DNA of 44,365 nucleotides. Origin: an uncultured Bacteroidota bacterium (GTDB lineage: Bacteria > Bacteroidota > Bacteroidia > JABEUT01). Position 1 is the stretch's first letter, and each line of letters opens with the position of its first letter. The stretch spans positions 1-44,365 of the forward strand of contig CAIPDV010000039.1 of the NCBI GenBank assembly GCA_903863935.1. Reading direction: 5' to 3'. Shown here one piece after another: positions 32,187 through 40,800 of the stretch. Under the pieces are notes generated by a model. It was not told where the DNA came from, ran no database searches, and worked only from the letters and a program-made list of their open reading frames with translations. Position numbers and translations under genes: made by a program.

Positions 32187-33008
32187 TTATTTCTTTCTAG
32201 GGTTAAATAGAATTTCTAAAGACAGATTATAAAAATTATACCCATTCGATAAACAGGGAGTAAAATAGAAAGCCGGCTCCAGGCTTATTCTGTTAATATG
32301 AATAATTCCGCCTATTCCGACTTCAAATGGCACATTAATAAAATGCATATTTGTACTATTATAACTCACATTGTTTGAAGTATCGGTAGTTGTTTTACCA
32401 GTATTTTCATTGTACGATGAGCCAATAATTCGCTCTTTCTTATATTCATTGACTTTTACAAGGTTAAACGAGCAATGCACCCCAAAAGATAAAAACATAA
32501 ATTTGTATGTTGGTTGAAATTTATACCCAATAGATAAAATTTGTTGTTTATATCTGAACTGAAAAGTATCGCTGATATCATGCCTTGTAATTTGATAATC
32601 AGATACCTCTGCATAATTAATTAAATAAGAGAAGTTGTTTGAAACTTGCACGTAACTTATTTCAAGTTTATGATTCCAAAAGAGGTTTTTGAACCTGCCA
32701 GTATTTACAATTAACCCTGTGTTTAAAACCGGGCCGTTTATTAAGTTGGTGTAAGTTATTTGGTTCGGAATAACACTACCACTTACAACAGAATAATAAT
32801 TAGCTATAGGGAATGCTAGGTTTTCAGTACCCATGTTATTTGTTAAATAACTAAAAAAAGCATTCGAATTATATTGTGTTACATTTAGGCCAGCAGAAAT
32901 AAAAATACCGGTTAGCTTAATTTTTGGTGTTTGGGAAGAATCGCTTTTTTGAGAGAACCCAATTTGAAATAATGAAATGAAAAATAGAAATAAAAATATT
33001 TTTTTCAT
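32187..33008 (-). CDS. outer-membrane beta-barrel-like protein, unknown
   Basis: The 273-aa protein starts at the ATG at 33008 with a signal peptide (MKKIFLFLFFISLFQIGFSQ); the frame is open eight codons further. The mature part alternates polar and hydrophobic residues with aromatic girdles (KLTGIFISAGLNVTQYNSN, LFWNHKLEISYVQVSNNFSYLINYAEV, FMFLSFGVHCSFNLVKV) and ends in a strand with YNLSLEILFNPRKK. This suits an 8-12-stranded outer-membrane barrel, as in Bacteroidota PorT/OMP_b-brl-like proteins. A -7 box (TAATTTTG, 33037 to 33030) lies 21 bp upstream. It sits in a repeat-rich accessory stretch between inverted palindromes. Confidence 0.72.
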   Translation of the reverse strand: MKKIFLFLFFISLFQIGFSQKSDSSQTPKIKLTGIFISAGLNVTQYNSNAFFSYLTNNMGTENLAFPIANYYSVVSGSVIPNQITYTNLINGPVLNTGLIVNTGRFKNLFWNHKLEISYVQVSNNFSYLINYAEVSDYQITRHDISDTFQFRYKQQILSIGYKFQPTYKFMFLSFGVHCSFNLVKVNEYKKERIIGSSYNENTGKTTTDTSNNVSYNSTNMHFINVPFEVGIGGIIHINRISLEPAFYFTPCLSNGYNFYNLSLEILFNPRKK

Positions 33009-33029
33009 TTTTTGAAATCTAAGAAAACT

Positions 33030-33037
33030 CAAAATTA
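33030..33037 (-). promoter_or_regulatory. -7 box of the barrel gene
   Basis: TAATTTTG on the minus strand lies 21 bases before the ATG at 33008 and supports that start over the upstream codon at 33032. Confidence 0.35.
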
Positions 33038-33129
33038 GCTATTATTGTTTATATTAACAAAAGATGACGAAGGTAAGGATAAGACATATATTGGTTAATT
33101 GCCTATAGAGGCTGCCAACTTGTTGCAGT

Positions 33130-33191
33130 CTTGGGACAGTAGCGACATTGGGGACATTTACTCAAGTCGCAAATGTCGAAAAAGTCCCAAG
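33130..33191. repeat. 62-bp two-stem hairpin
   Basis: CTTGGGAC (33130-33137) pairs with GTCCCAAG (33184-33191), and inside it CGACATT (33143-33149) pairs with AATGTCG (33172-33178). It lies in the roughly 400-bp stretch without a gene after 33008. It could be a REP relic or a structured RNA; nothing decides. Confidence 0.45.
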
Positions 33192-33241
33192 AGGGTTACA
33201 AAAGCTTCGCATCTGCAATGTTATACTTCGTAAGTTCCTAA

Positions 33242-33260
33242 TTTTAAGCTTTGCTTAAAT
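33242..33260. repeat. 19-bp palindrome, right of barrel gene
   Basis: TTTTAAGCTTTGCTTAAAT is the inverted counterpart of 32146-32164 (18 of 19). The rest of 33261-33416 holds only a hairpin (TTGCCCTCC at 33369 with GGAGGGCAA at 33394) and no gene. Confidence 0.5.
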
Positions 33261-33416
33261 CCCTGCCTTTCACCAATCCCGCAAACCATATTTCACTGGT
33301 TTTCATTTTAAACCGAATTCAAGTCAATGACTTTTTCAGAAAGCACTTTTTGCCGCAGTAATTTTGTATTGCCCTCCAAAGCATAAAAGCTAAGGAGGGC
33401 AACACAGGAGCATAAA

Positions 33417-33611
33417 ATGAAAGCAAATAACACGGTTTTAGGATTAAAAAATGAGATCTTGGAATACCCATTTCTATTGCTTTATTGCATAATCATTGCA
33501 AAGAGCAATAACTCTTTTTGGTATTCAATGAGTTATAAAACACAAAAAGCCGGAAATCATTGCTTTTTCATTGCTCTTTTATTGCTTTTATCATTGCTAA
33601 AAACAAACTAA
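33417..33611 (+). CDS. doubtful small membrane-like frame
   Basis: The 64-residue frame has an AGGAG six bases before its ATG and stops one base before the ATG of the DUF5681-type gene. Its second half is encoded by phased ATTGC repeats, which produce a Leu-rich tail (CFFIALLLLLSLL). It may be a leader or chance translation of a regulatory repeat rather than a real protein. Confidence 0.25.
   Translation: MKANNTVLGLKNEILEYPFLLLYCIIIAKSNNSFWYSMSYKTQKAGNHCFFIALLLLLSLLKTN
33476..33597. repeat. phased ATTGC repeats (11-bp period) before DUF5681 gene
   Basis: ATTGC occurs at 33476, 33484, 33495, 33559, 33570, 33581 and 33593, with one inverted copy at 33505. The last four are spaced 11, 11 and 12 bp within a T(C/T)ATTGCT.TT unit, about one helical turn. 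They end 16 bp before the ATG at 33613, so they resemble iterons or operator arrays. Confidence 0.5.
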
Positions 33612-33612
33612 A

Positions 33613-33987
33613 ATGCCATTTAAAAAAGGACAAAGTGGTAATCCCGTCGGAAGAGTAAAAGGAAATAATTACAAAATTAATGCCGAGCAGCGTGATTTTT
33701 TAAGAGATCAATTGCGCAAGCATAAACGGAAATTTGAACTTTTATTGGGAAAAATGGAGTGCAATGATTTCATGAATCATTACTTTACACTTATGCAATA
33801 TGTGCTTCCGAAACCGGCTACAGCAGTGTTAAAAGAAGTTCCCAAACTGGAGGAGTTTATTGCCATGACAGGAGAAGAACGTCAAGCTGTTGTTGATGAA
33901 GTGCAAGAATCGTTGAATAAAGAACAGAGTGAAGAGATCATTAAGAATGATAATGAAGAGAGGAAGTGGAATCGCTATTGTGGATAG
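33613..33987 (+). CDS. DUF5681-type protein
   Basis: The 124-aa protein opens MPFKKGQSGNPVGRVKGN, the DUF5681 signature seen in many phage- and mobile-element-linked small proteins. A basic helical middle follows (QRDFLRDQLRKHKRKFELLLGKM), then a Glu-rich C-terminus (EERQAVVDEVQESLNKEQSEEI). The function is not known; a DNA-binding or terminase-small-subunit-like role is often guessed. It stands alone here, with no phage genes beside it, and is preceded by phased ATTGC repeats. Confidence 0.82.
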   Translation: MPFKKGQSGNPVGRVKGNNYKINAEQRDFLRDQLRKHKRKFELLLGKMECNDFMNHYFTLMQYVLPKPATAVLKEVPKLEEFIAMTGEERQAVVDEVQESLNKEQSEEIIKNDNEERKWNRYCG

Positions 33988-34021
33988 AGTATTATTTACT
34001 GAATTGACTCGAAAGTGTTAA

Positions 34022-34044
34022 CGGTCATAACTCATAACTTATAA
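34022..34044. repeat. 23-bp repeat abutting the ppx stop
   Basis: The 23 bases are identical to 37103-37125 and begin CGGTCATAACTCATAAC. This copy ends exactly at the ppx stop codon. The two copies bracket the ppk-ppx operon. Confidence 0.6.
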
Positions 34045-34929
34045 CTACTTTCTTTTCTTGTAATCCGCATACAGCCCTCTCACAATACCATCAGAAAGGC
34101 CTATTTCTGGCACTATTATACGTTGAATACGTGCGCTCTTCATGATAGCCAAAAGTATTTTGGCTGCGGGTACAATTACATCGGCCCGGTCAGGGTTAAG
34201 CCCAAGTATCGATACCCTGTCCTTCGGAGAATACGATTCTATTTTAGCCGTAATGAGTTTAAGTTTTTTGTAGGGCAGGGGTTTGCTTCCTTTCCTGTCC
34301 GACATTTTATAAAGCTTATTGATGTTGCCACCTGAGCCAATGGCACTAATTGGGCCTCTTCCCTCCGAAATGTCTTTCACCCATTGCCGGAATTCGAGCC
34401 AGTACTTTTTTTCGACTTTGTTATAAAGCAATAAAATAGTACCAATGTTAAACGAACGTGAAGCCACACATTTCCCTTTGCTCATAAGGGTTATCTCGGT
34501 ACTTCCGCCGCCAATATCAACATACATGTATGATGCGTCGTGGTCCAAATTTTCTTCGGCGTGGTTGGCATAAATTATACTTGCTTCGGTTTTACCATCA
34601 ATAATTGTAACAGGTAAACCGGCTTCTTTTTTTATGCGCTTAATAATTTCATCACTATTGGTAGCCGTGCGGAGTGCAGCCGTAGCACAGGCACGGTAAT
34701 CAACCACGTCGTGCACGCTAATGAGGTGTTTGAACGCCTTCATGGTAGTAACTAATCGGTCGGCTTTTTGTTTTGTTATCTTCTTTCGTAGAAATGCATC
34801 TTCACCTAACCTTAAAGGGATACGGATGAGCTCGGCTTTCTTAAATACCGTTTTGCCTTTGTCTTCTATTACATTACAAAACAGGAGGCGTACTGCATTC
34901 GAACCAATATCTATGGAAGCGAATTTCAT
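34045..34929 (-). CDS. ppx: Ppx/GppA-family exopolyphosphatase
   Basis: This ASKHA-fold phosphatase releases phosphate from polyphosphate or hydrolyses pppGpp. The 294-aa short form has the phosphate-1 motif IDIGSNAVRLLF at the N-terminus, the phosphate-2 motif YVDIGGGSTEITL at about 137-149, and ISAIGSGGNINKL. The C-terminal HD domain of long Ppx proteins is missing, as is usual for this subgroup. Its ATG overlaps the ppk1 stop by one base (TAATG), so synthesis and breakdown of polyphosphate are encoded together. The repeat at 34022-34044 abuts its stop. Confidence 0.93.
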   Translation of the reverse strand: MKFASIDIGSNAVRLLFCNVIEDKGKTVFKKAELIRIPLRLGEDAFLRKKITKQKADRLVTTMKAFKHLISVHDVVDYRACATAALRTATNSDEIIKRIKKEAGLPVTIIDGKTEASIIYANHAEENLDHDASYMYVDIGGGSTEITLMSKGKCVASRSFNIGTILLLYNKVEKKYWLEFRQWVKDISEGRGPISAIGSGGNINKLYKMSDRKGSKPLPYKKLKLITAKIESYSPKDRVSILGLNPDRADVIVPAAKILLAIMKSARIQRIIVPEIGLSDGIVRGLYADYKKRK

Positions 34930-37001
34930 TATTTCGGTTTGTGTGCAATTAATCTGCCTTTAAAATAATTGTAGATGTCATCCTGTGCCCTCACTTTCTT
35001 AACTCCCGGTAAGGCTAGTTTGTAGTGATTATCCTGGGTTTCATTAAGGAGGCGGGCTTTGGTGTTGTCGTGCAACTGAATATCCAATATTTTTTTCAAC
35101 TTTTCGCGTATTTTCTTATCGTAAATAGGTACCGCTATTTCATTACGGAGGTCGAGGTTGCGGTACATCCAGTCAGCCGAAGTCAGATAAATGCGTTCAT
35201 CGCCACCGTTACAGAAAACAAGTATCCGTGAATGCTCAAGGTATTTATCGACGATGCTAATAGCTTCAATGTTCTCACTAAGGCCCTTTATGCCGGGAAT
35301 TACCGAGCAGCTGGAGCGTACAATAAGTTTTATCTTTACACCTGCCTGGCTGGCTTGGTAAAGCTTTTTCACCAGTTCGGTATCAACAATCGAGTTTAAC
35401 TTGAGTATAATATAGGCTTCTTTTCCTGCTTCTGCATGTTTGATTTCCTTGTTTATAAATTTGATAAACTTCTTTCGCATGAAGAAAGGCGATACAAGCA
35501 GGTGTTCGTAATGCCCAATCTTAAAGTTGTTACTATAGAAGTTAAACACTTTTGAGATCTCTCCCGTAATTCTTTTATCAGAAGTCAGTAATGTACAATC
35601 GCTGTAAAGCCTTGCTGTGTCTTCATTAAAGTTACCGGTGCCTACGTGACCATAGGTTACAATTTCGCCGTTTTCTTCCCGGTTTATAAGCAATAGTTTT
35701 GAATGGACTTTCAATCCTGAAATGCCATAAATAACTTCTGCACCTTCTTCTTTCAATTGGTTAGCCCAGAAAATATTGGCTTCCTCATCAAACCGGGCTT
35801 GTAATTCCACTACTACAGTTACTGATTTACCATTCTTTAAAGCATTTGCCAAAATATACGCAATGCTCGATTTTTTTGCAAGCCTGTATAAGGTCATCTT
35901 GATAGAGGTAACTTTAGGGTCAATACTGGCCTCACGCAGCAAGTCAATAATATGGTTGAAGGACTGGTATGGATAACAAAGCAAAATGTCTTTTTTCTTT
36001 ATCACACTGAAAAGGCTACGGGCCTTGCTAAGCTCCGGATGTGGGAGTGGGGCAGGGTAGTGGTAAAGTAGTTCACGGTTACCTACACTCGGGAAGTTAA
36101 TAAAGTCGCGGAAGTTATGGTAACGCCCGCCTGGGATAAGGGTGATAGCGCGTTTCATCTTTATCTTCTTCATAATAAACTGAAGAAGGTCTTTTGGGAT
36201 ATCACGATCATAGACCATCCTCACAGGATCACCCTTTTTGCGGTCTTTTACACTTTTCTCAATCTTTTCAACGATGCTTTTGGATAAATCCTGATCAATA
36301 TCCAGTTCTGCATCACGGGTTAGTTTAATAGTATAGGCTTCGGCTTTATCAACCTCCAGAACGGCAAATACTTCATTAAGGCAAAAACGGATTACATTAT
36401 CAAGAAGTATGATATACCTGGTTTCACCTTGCTTAGGAAGTACGACAAATCTTGGCAAAACATCTGTTGGAATGTGGATAAGGGCATATTTCATGCCTTT
36501 TTTTACTTCGCCTTTTCTCCACAGTTTTACTGCAAAGTATATTGCTTTGTCATTCAGGTAAGGGAAGTTGGGGGCAGTCTCAATCATTACAGGTGCAAGC
36601 GTTGGCAGCACACTTTCATGAAAATATTTGAGTACAAACGCGCTTTGTTCTTTGTTCAGGTTTTTTTCATCAACAAGGAAGATCTTATGCGTAGCGAGTT
36701 CATCTACAATTGCCTTATACACGTTCTCCAACTCCTCCTGCTGCCCCAAAACCTTCTTATGTATCAGCTTTAAAAGTTTGGCAGGGTCTTCACCGATAAA
36801 TTCACTAACACCTTTCTTAACTTCAGCCAGGCGGCTTAATGTTGCTACGCGTACCCTAAAGAACTCATCGAGGTTACTGGAAAATATGCCAAGAAACTTC
36901 ATCCGCTCGATGAGCGGCACGGTTTTATCTGTGGCTTCCTGGAATACTCTCTCGTTAAAAGAAAGCCAGCTAATGTCTCTTGGTATGTATTTATACTTCA
37001 T
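34929..37001 (-). CDS. ppk1: polyphosphate kinase 1
   Basis: PPK1 reversibly makes polyphosphate from ATP. The 690-aa protein is of full length, with the N-domain RDISWLSFNERVFQEA, SSNLDEFFRVRV, and the core PLD-like halves. The autophosphorylated His is H433 in LKVHSKLLL, and GHVGTGNFNEDTARLYSD (451-468) follows. VVELQARFDEEANI precedes it. A -7 box (TATATTTG, 37020 to 37013) lies 11 bases before the ATG. It is the first gene of a two-gene operon with ppx. Confidence 0.97.
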   Translation of the reverse strand: MKYKYIPRDISWLSFNERVFQEATDKTVPLIERMKFLGIFSSNLDEFFRVRVATLSRLAEVKKGVSEFIGEDPAKLLKLIHKKVLGQQEELENVYKAIVDELATHKIFLVDEKNLNKEQSAFVLKYFHESVLPTLAPVMIETAPNFPYLNDKAIYFAVKLWRKGEVKKGMKYALIHIPTDVLPRFVVLPKQGETRYIILLDNVIRFCLNEVFAVLEVDKAEAYTIKLTRDAELDIDQDLSKSIVEKIEKSVKDRKKGDPVRMVYDRDIPKDLLQFIMKKIKMKRAITLIPGGRYHNFRDFINFPSVGNRELLYHYPAPLPHPELSKARSLFSVIKKKDILLCYPYQSFNHIIDLLREASIDPKVTSIKMTLYRLAKKSSIAYILANALKNGKSVTVVVELQARFDEEANIFWANQLKEEGAEVIYGISGLKVHSKLLLINREENGEIVTYGHVGTGNFNEDTARLYSDCTLLTSDKRITGEISKVFNFYSNNFKIGHYEHLLVSPFFMRKKFIKFINKEIKHAEAGKEAYIILKLNSIVDTELVKKLYQASQAGVKIKLIVRSSCSVIPGIKGLSENIEAISIVDKYLEHSRILVFCNGGDERIYLTSADWMYRNLDLRNEIAVPIYDKKIREKLKKILDIQLHDNTKARLLNETQDNHYKLALPGVKKVRAQDDIYNYFKGRLIAHKPK

Positions 37002-37012
37002 AAATCAATGTT

Positions 37013-37020
37013 CAAATATA
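37013..37020 (-). promoter_or_regulatory. -7 box of the ppk1-ppx operon
   Basis: TATATTTG on the minus strand lies 11 bases before the ppk1 ATG, giving a very short leader. Confidence 0.45.
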
Positions 37021-37041
37021 CAGATATAAGTTATTATTTCT

Positions 37042-37125
37042 GGTTATGAGTTATGAGTTATAAGTTATAACCCATATGGGATAAGCGTTACAACCTAACA
37101 ATCGGTCATAACTCATAACTTATAA
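37042..37125. repeat. TTATGAG/CTCATAA repeat cluster before ppk1
   Basis: The gap between ppk1 and the SixA-like gene holds tandem TTATGAG/TTATAAG units (37042-37070) and, in the other orientation, the 23-bp unit at 37103-37125 that recurs exactly at 34022-34044. The two parts could pair as an imperfect hairpin. Such degenerate intergenic repeats are common in Bacteroidota genomes. Confidence 0.55.
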
Positions 37126-37144
37126 TTCATAACTATTGTTGAGG

Positions 37145-37630
37145 TTATTTCCCTTGTTCGGTAAAAAGGACTTTACCCTTCGCTTTTTCAAGATCACTCC
37201 ATTTTTCAGTCGCAAAGCGGATAGCAATAACTGCTGAGGTTGGCAGATCTTCTCCCTTTTTGCCTGTTAACAGGTTACTAAGGTTGCTTATACTGGGATT
37301 ATGGCCGAAAATCATAATGGATGAAACTGAATCATCCTGTTTTTTTAACATATCCAATATCTCGGAGGCTTTTTTCTCGTACAAACTTGAATTTATTTCG
37401 AGTGCTGACACAGGATAGCGCATATTTATGGCAAATATCAAGGCTGTGTTTAATGCCCTGAATGCATGGCTTGAAACCATTCTGCCCGCCTCAATCTTTT
37501 TACGATACAGTTTTTGGGCAATGTCCTGGGCTTTCTTTATTCCGGCAACGGTTAAAGGACGCTCCCAGTCATTTATGCCTTTTTCATCTTTGGGAGATTT
37601 AGCATGTCGGACAAGGTATATTGTTTTCAT
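37145..37630 (-). CDS. SixA-like histidine phosphatase
   Basis: The 161-aa phosphoglycerate-mutase-fold protein begins MKTIYLVRHAKS with the catalytic RH (R8, H9). It has DWERPLTVAGIKKAQ, SSHAFRALNTA and the second catalytic His in MIFGHNPSI. It is the short SixA type, which in E. coli dephosphorylates phosphohistidine on signalling proteins; the target here is unknown. The frame is open from a TTG at 37639, but a -7 box at 37637-37644 covers that codon and leaves the ATG at 37630 as the start of a leaderless message. Confidence 0.9.
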   Translation of the reverse strand: MKTIYLVRHAKSPKDEKGINDWERPLTVAGIKKAQDIAQKLYRKKIEAGRMVSSHAFRALNTALIFAINMRYPVSALEINSSLYEKKASEILDMLKKQDDSVSSIMIFGHNPSISNLSNLLTGKKGEDLPTSAVIAIRFATEKWSDLEKAKGKVLFTEQGK

Positions 37631-37636
37631 AGATTT

Positions 37637-37644
37637 CAAAGATA
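37637..37644 (-). promoter_or_regulatory. -7 box, leaderless promoter of the SixA-like gene
   Basis: TATCTTTG on the minus strand ends six bases before the ATG at 37630. Confidence 0.5.
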
Positions 37645-37692
37645 AAATGTGTCAACAAAATAGATATTAATTCAATGTTAAGGAATTGTTAA

Positions 37693-37707
37693 GGACGGAG
37701 CCCGTCC
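37693..37707. repeat. small REP-like palindrome
   Basis: GGACGG-AGC-CCGTCC forms a 6-bp stem with a 3-base loop. Two palindromes of like build, AGTCGG-3-CCGACT, occur at 41407-41421 and 42114-42128. Confidence 0.4.
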
Positions 37708-37761
37708 GTAAGTTGGAATTATTATATAAAATAAGACTGTCACACTCTTGAAGAGATTTGA

Positions 37762-37769
37762 TATATTTG
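37762..37769 (+). promoter_or_regulatory. -7 box of the T9SS adhesin-like gene
   Basis: TATATTTG matches TAnnTTTG, 32 bases before the ATG at 37802. It places the upstream in-frame codon at 37748 before the transcript. Confidence 0.5.
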
Positions 37770-37801
37770 TAATACGGTTCTCTCCTAATTTTTCCTTGCG
37801 G

Positions 37802-40800
37802 ATGACAAAATTTACCTTTGCTTTTTTTATCTCTTTTTTGCTGCTCACCGGGGTAAGTCATTCACAAAGCATTAACACCAATTCGGGCAAGGATTTTTGG
37901 TTTGGCTTCACTGAAACAGAAGATATAACCTCCGCCGATTATGTGGTTTATATTAACACACTTAAGACCACCAATGGAACGGTTTCAGTTCCGGGTTATG
38001 CCTGGTCGGTAAACTTTACAGCAGTCCCCGGAGTTACAACCCGCATTGTGGTACCTTCAACGGATGTTGTAGTGACCTCTTTTAGTGGTCCGGTTAACCA
38101 GGCTGTGCATGTTATAGCCGATAGTACAATTTCGGTTTTTGCCGCTATTGAATATTCTGAACGGTCCGACAATTCTTGCATATTTCCGGTAGCCTCCTTA
38201 GGTAACGATTATTACATCATGGATTTGAGTTTATGCCAGAGTTTTTCTGAGTTTATGGTGGTGGCCCAGGATTGTAAAGACAGCGTAGAAATTACCCCTT
38301 CCCAAAACATTACGGTCGGCGGAAGCCACCTGGCGGGAATCCCATATACGGAAGTTATTCAACCAGGTCAGGTATTGCTGGTTCAATGTGATCAGGACTT
38401 GACTGGAAGCAGGATACGGTCCCTCAATCATAGCGAGACTGGTGTTATTGCCGCCTCCAATTGGAATTGCGTGTATTGTAGCGGTACAGCCAATCCTTTT
38501 TATGAAGAACTTATACCTCAAACCAACTGGGGTAAGAATTTTGTATTCCTGCCAACTGCACAGGCACAGGACCAATGCCGGGTTCTGTCAGAAACAAACG
38601 GTACCATTGTTACATTTTATACTGCCTCCGGAAACAATGTACAGACTTTAAATGCCGGCCAGTATTACGATACTACAGTTTACTATGCTACGCCAGTGTT
38701 TATTAGTGCAACTAACCCTATTTCGGTGGGCAGGTTTCTGCGCACAGGCTCTTGTAACAATTACTACGTAACAAACCCTTCCGGTAAAGGCGATCCGTCG
38801 GAGGTTATTGTAGATGCTAATGAGCAAATGTTTTTAGACACGATAGCATTTTATGTAAGCCGCACTCCCGATATTGACAGCACGTATATTCAGGTTGTAA
38901 CCCGCACCGCTGATAAGAATTCAGTGTTTTTAGATAATGTAAACATAGGGGCATTTTTCAGTACCCTTGTACCCAATCCAACCTATTCCTACTGTTCATT
39001 GACCATTCTTCCGGGCTCTCATACGCTCAAAACCACCGGACAGGGTTTTGTAGCCTACACCTGTGGATTGGGTTTTGAAGATGCTATGGCCGCTGCTGCC
39101 GGGGTCTACCTCAATGAAATGATCATTAATACCTCGGTTGTAAATCCAAGCACCTGTTCTGCTACTGATGGCTCGGCTACTGCCAATGTTACCGGCATAT
39201 CTCCTTTTATTTATAATTGGAGCAACGGACAAACCACACAAACCGCCACCGGGCTTAGTGCAGGGGTTTATACCATCACTGTGTCCGATTCGGAATGCGT
39301 TCCGCACAGAGCTACGGCAATCGTTACTATCAGCGGGCACAATGGTTTTACCTCAACAGTTACAGATACTAATCCGGCATGTAAAAATCCGTTAGGTAAC
39401 AGCACTGTTTATCCGACCGGGGGAACCGCTCCATACACCTACAACTGGAACAACGGGCAAACCTCGCAAACAGCTACAGGCCTTAGCGCAGGGACTTATA
39501 CCTGTACCGTTACCGACAATAATGGATGTAAAGATTTTGTAATAACTACCATTCGTAATTATTCCGCGCCGGGAATTGGGGTTGCACCCTACAATGACAG
39601 CGTTTGCGGGGTGACGGTTCAAACGCTTCATGCCTACGGATTGAATACTGGCATTTATAACTGGGCACCGAATAGCGGACTTAGTTGTAATATTTGCCCG
39701 GCACCCGATGCCAGCCCTACGGTTACTACTACGTATACTATAACCGGCCTTGATTCCAGTGGGTGTAGTGCTTCCGCTACAGTAACTATCGCAGTTCTTA
39801 CAAGTCCAATACCTGGTATTCGGGGTAAGGACTCTGTTTGCGCGGGTTACCAGGATACCCTTATCGCCTCCGGCGGAATAACATACTATTGGAGCACTGG
39901 CGCAACAACAGATACCATTATTGGAACTATAAACACAACCAAAACCATTACGCTCACTGCCTATAATGGGTATTGCCCCTCACATGATACAACATTTACC
40001 ATCCATGTAATTGCCACGCCTACAGCCGTCATAACCTCAGTGACGGATTCCGTCTGTGCGGGTGATAGCATTAAGTTAACAGGAGGTGGTGGTGTAAATT
40101 ATATTTGGAGTACCGGAAAAACCACCAGCAGTATCTGGGTGAAGCCCATTACCAATACTACGTACACGCTCTATGCCTATGCCGGAGCTTGTTATGATAC
40201 TACCACTGCAAAAGTCTATGTGAAACCAGCCATAACTGCTACCATTGCAGCCCTGCATGATACCGTTTGCCCGAATGGGGTTTCGACGCTTACGGCTACA
40301 GCTATTGGTGGAAATGCTACCTACCGATGGAGCACAGGGGCAACCACATCATCTATAAATGTGACTGATACGGTTAATACCACCTATACAGCCACTGTAT
40401 ACGGGGTCTGCGATAGCGTTAAAAAAATGATAACGGTCTATGTTTCTCCGCTACAAAAGCCAATAGTGACGGGGACCTTACAAAAATGCCGTGGATTAAA
40501 AGATACTCTTTTTGTGAGTGGAAGTGCAAACTACATTTGGAGCAATGGCAGTACCAAAACAACCTACTTTACAGACCCAATTAATGCAGATTCGGTTATT
40601 TATGTGGTAGGCTACAATTCCTTTGGATGCCCCGATACCACCCGCTTTACGGTTAATTTGCAAAGTACGCCAACCGTTACTATTAATCCACCAACGGTGG
40701 CTTGTTCAGGTAGTGATGTGCTTCTTACTGCCAAAACCTCGGGAATAGGGCCCTTTACTTATCTGTGGTCTACCGGACAAACAACCGATACCATTACTGT

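Noticed and set aside
33369-33402. Terminator or riboswitch-like hairpin TTGCCCTCC/GGAGGGCAA
   Set aside because: The 9-bp stem is real, but the loop is 16 bases, there is no T tract, and no known riboswitch core is present.
37748-37801. Upstream extension of the T9SS adhesin-like gene
   Set aside because: The extension puts 18 polar residues before a perfect signal peptide and spans the -7 box at 37762-37769.
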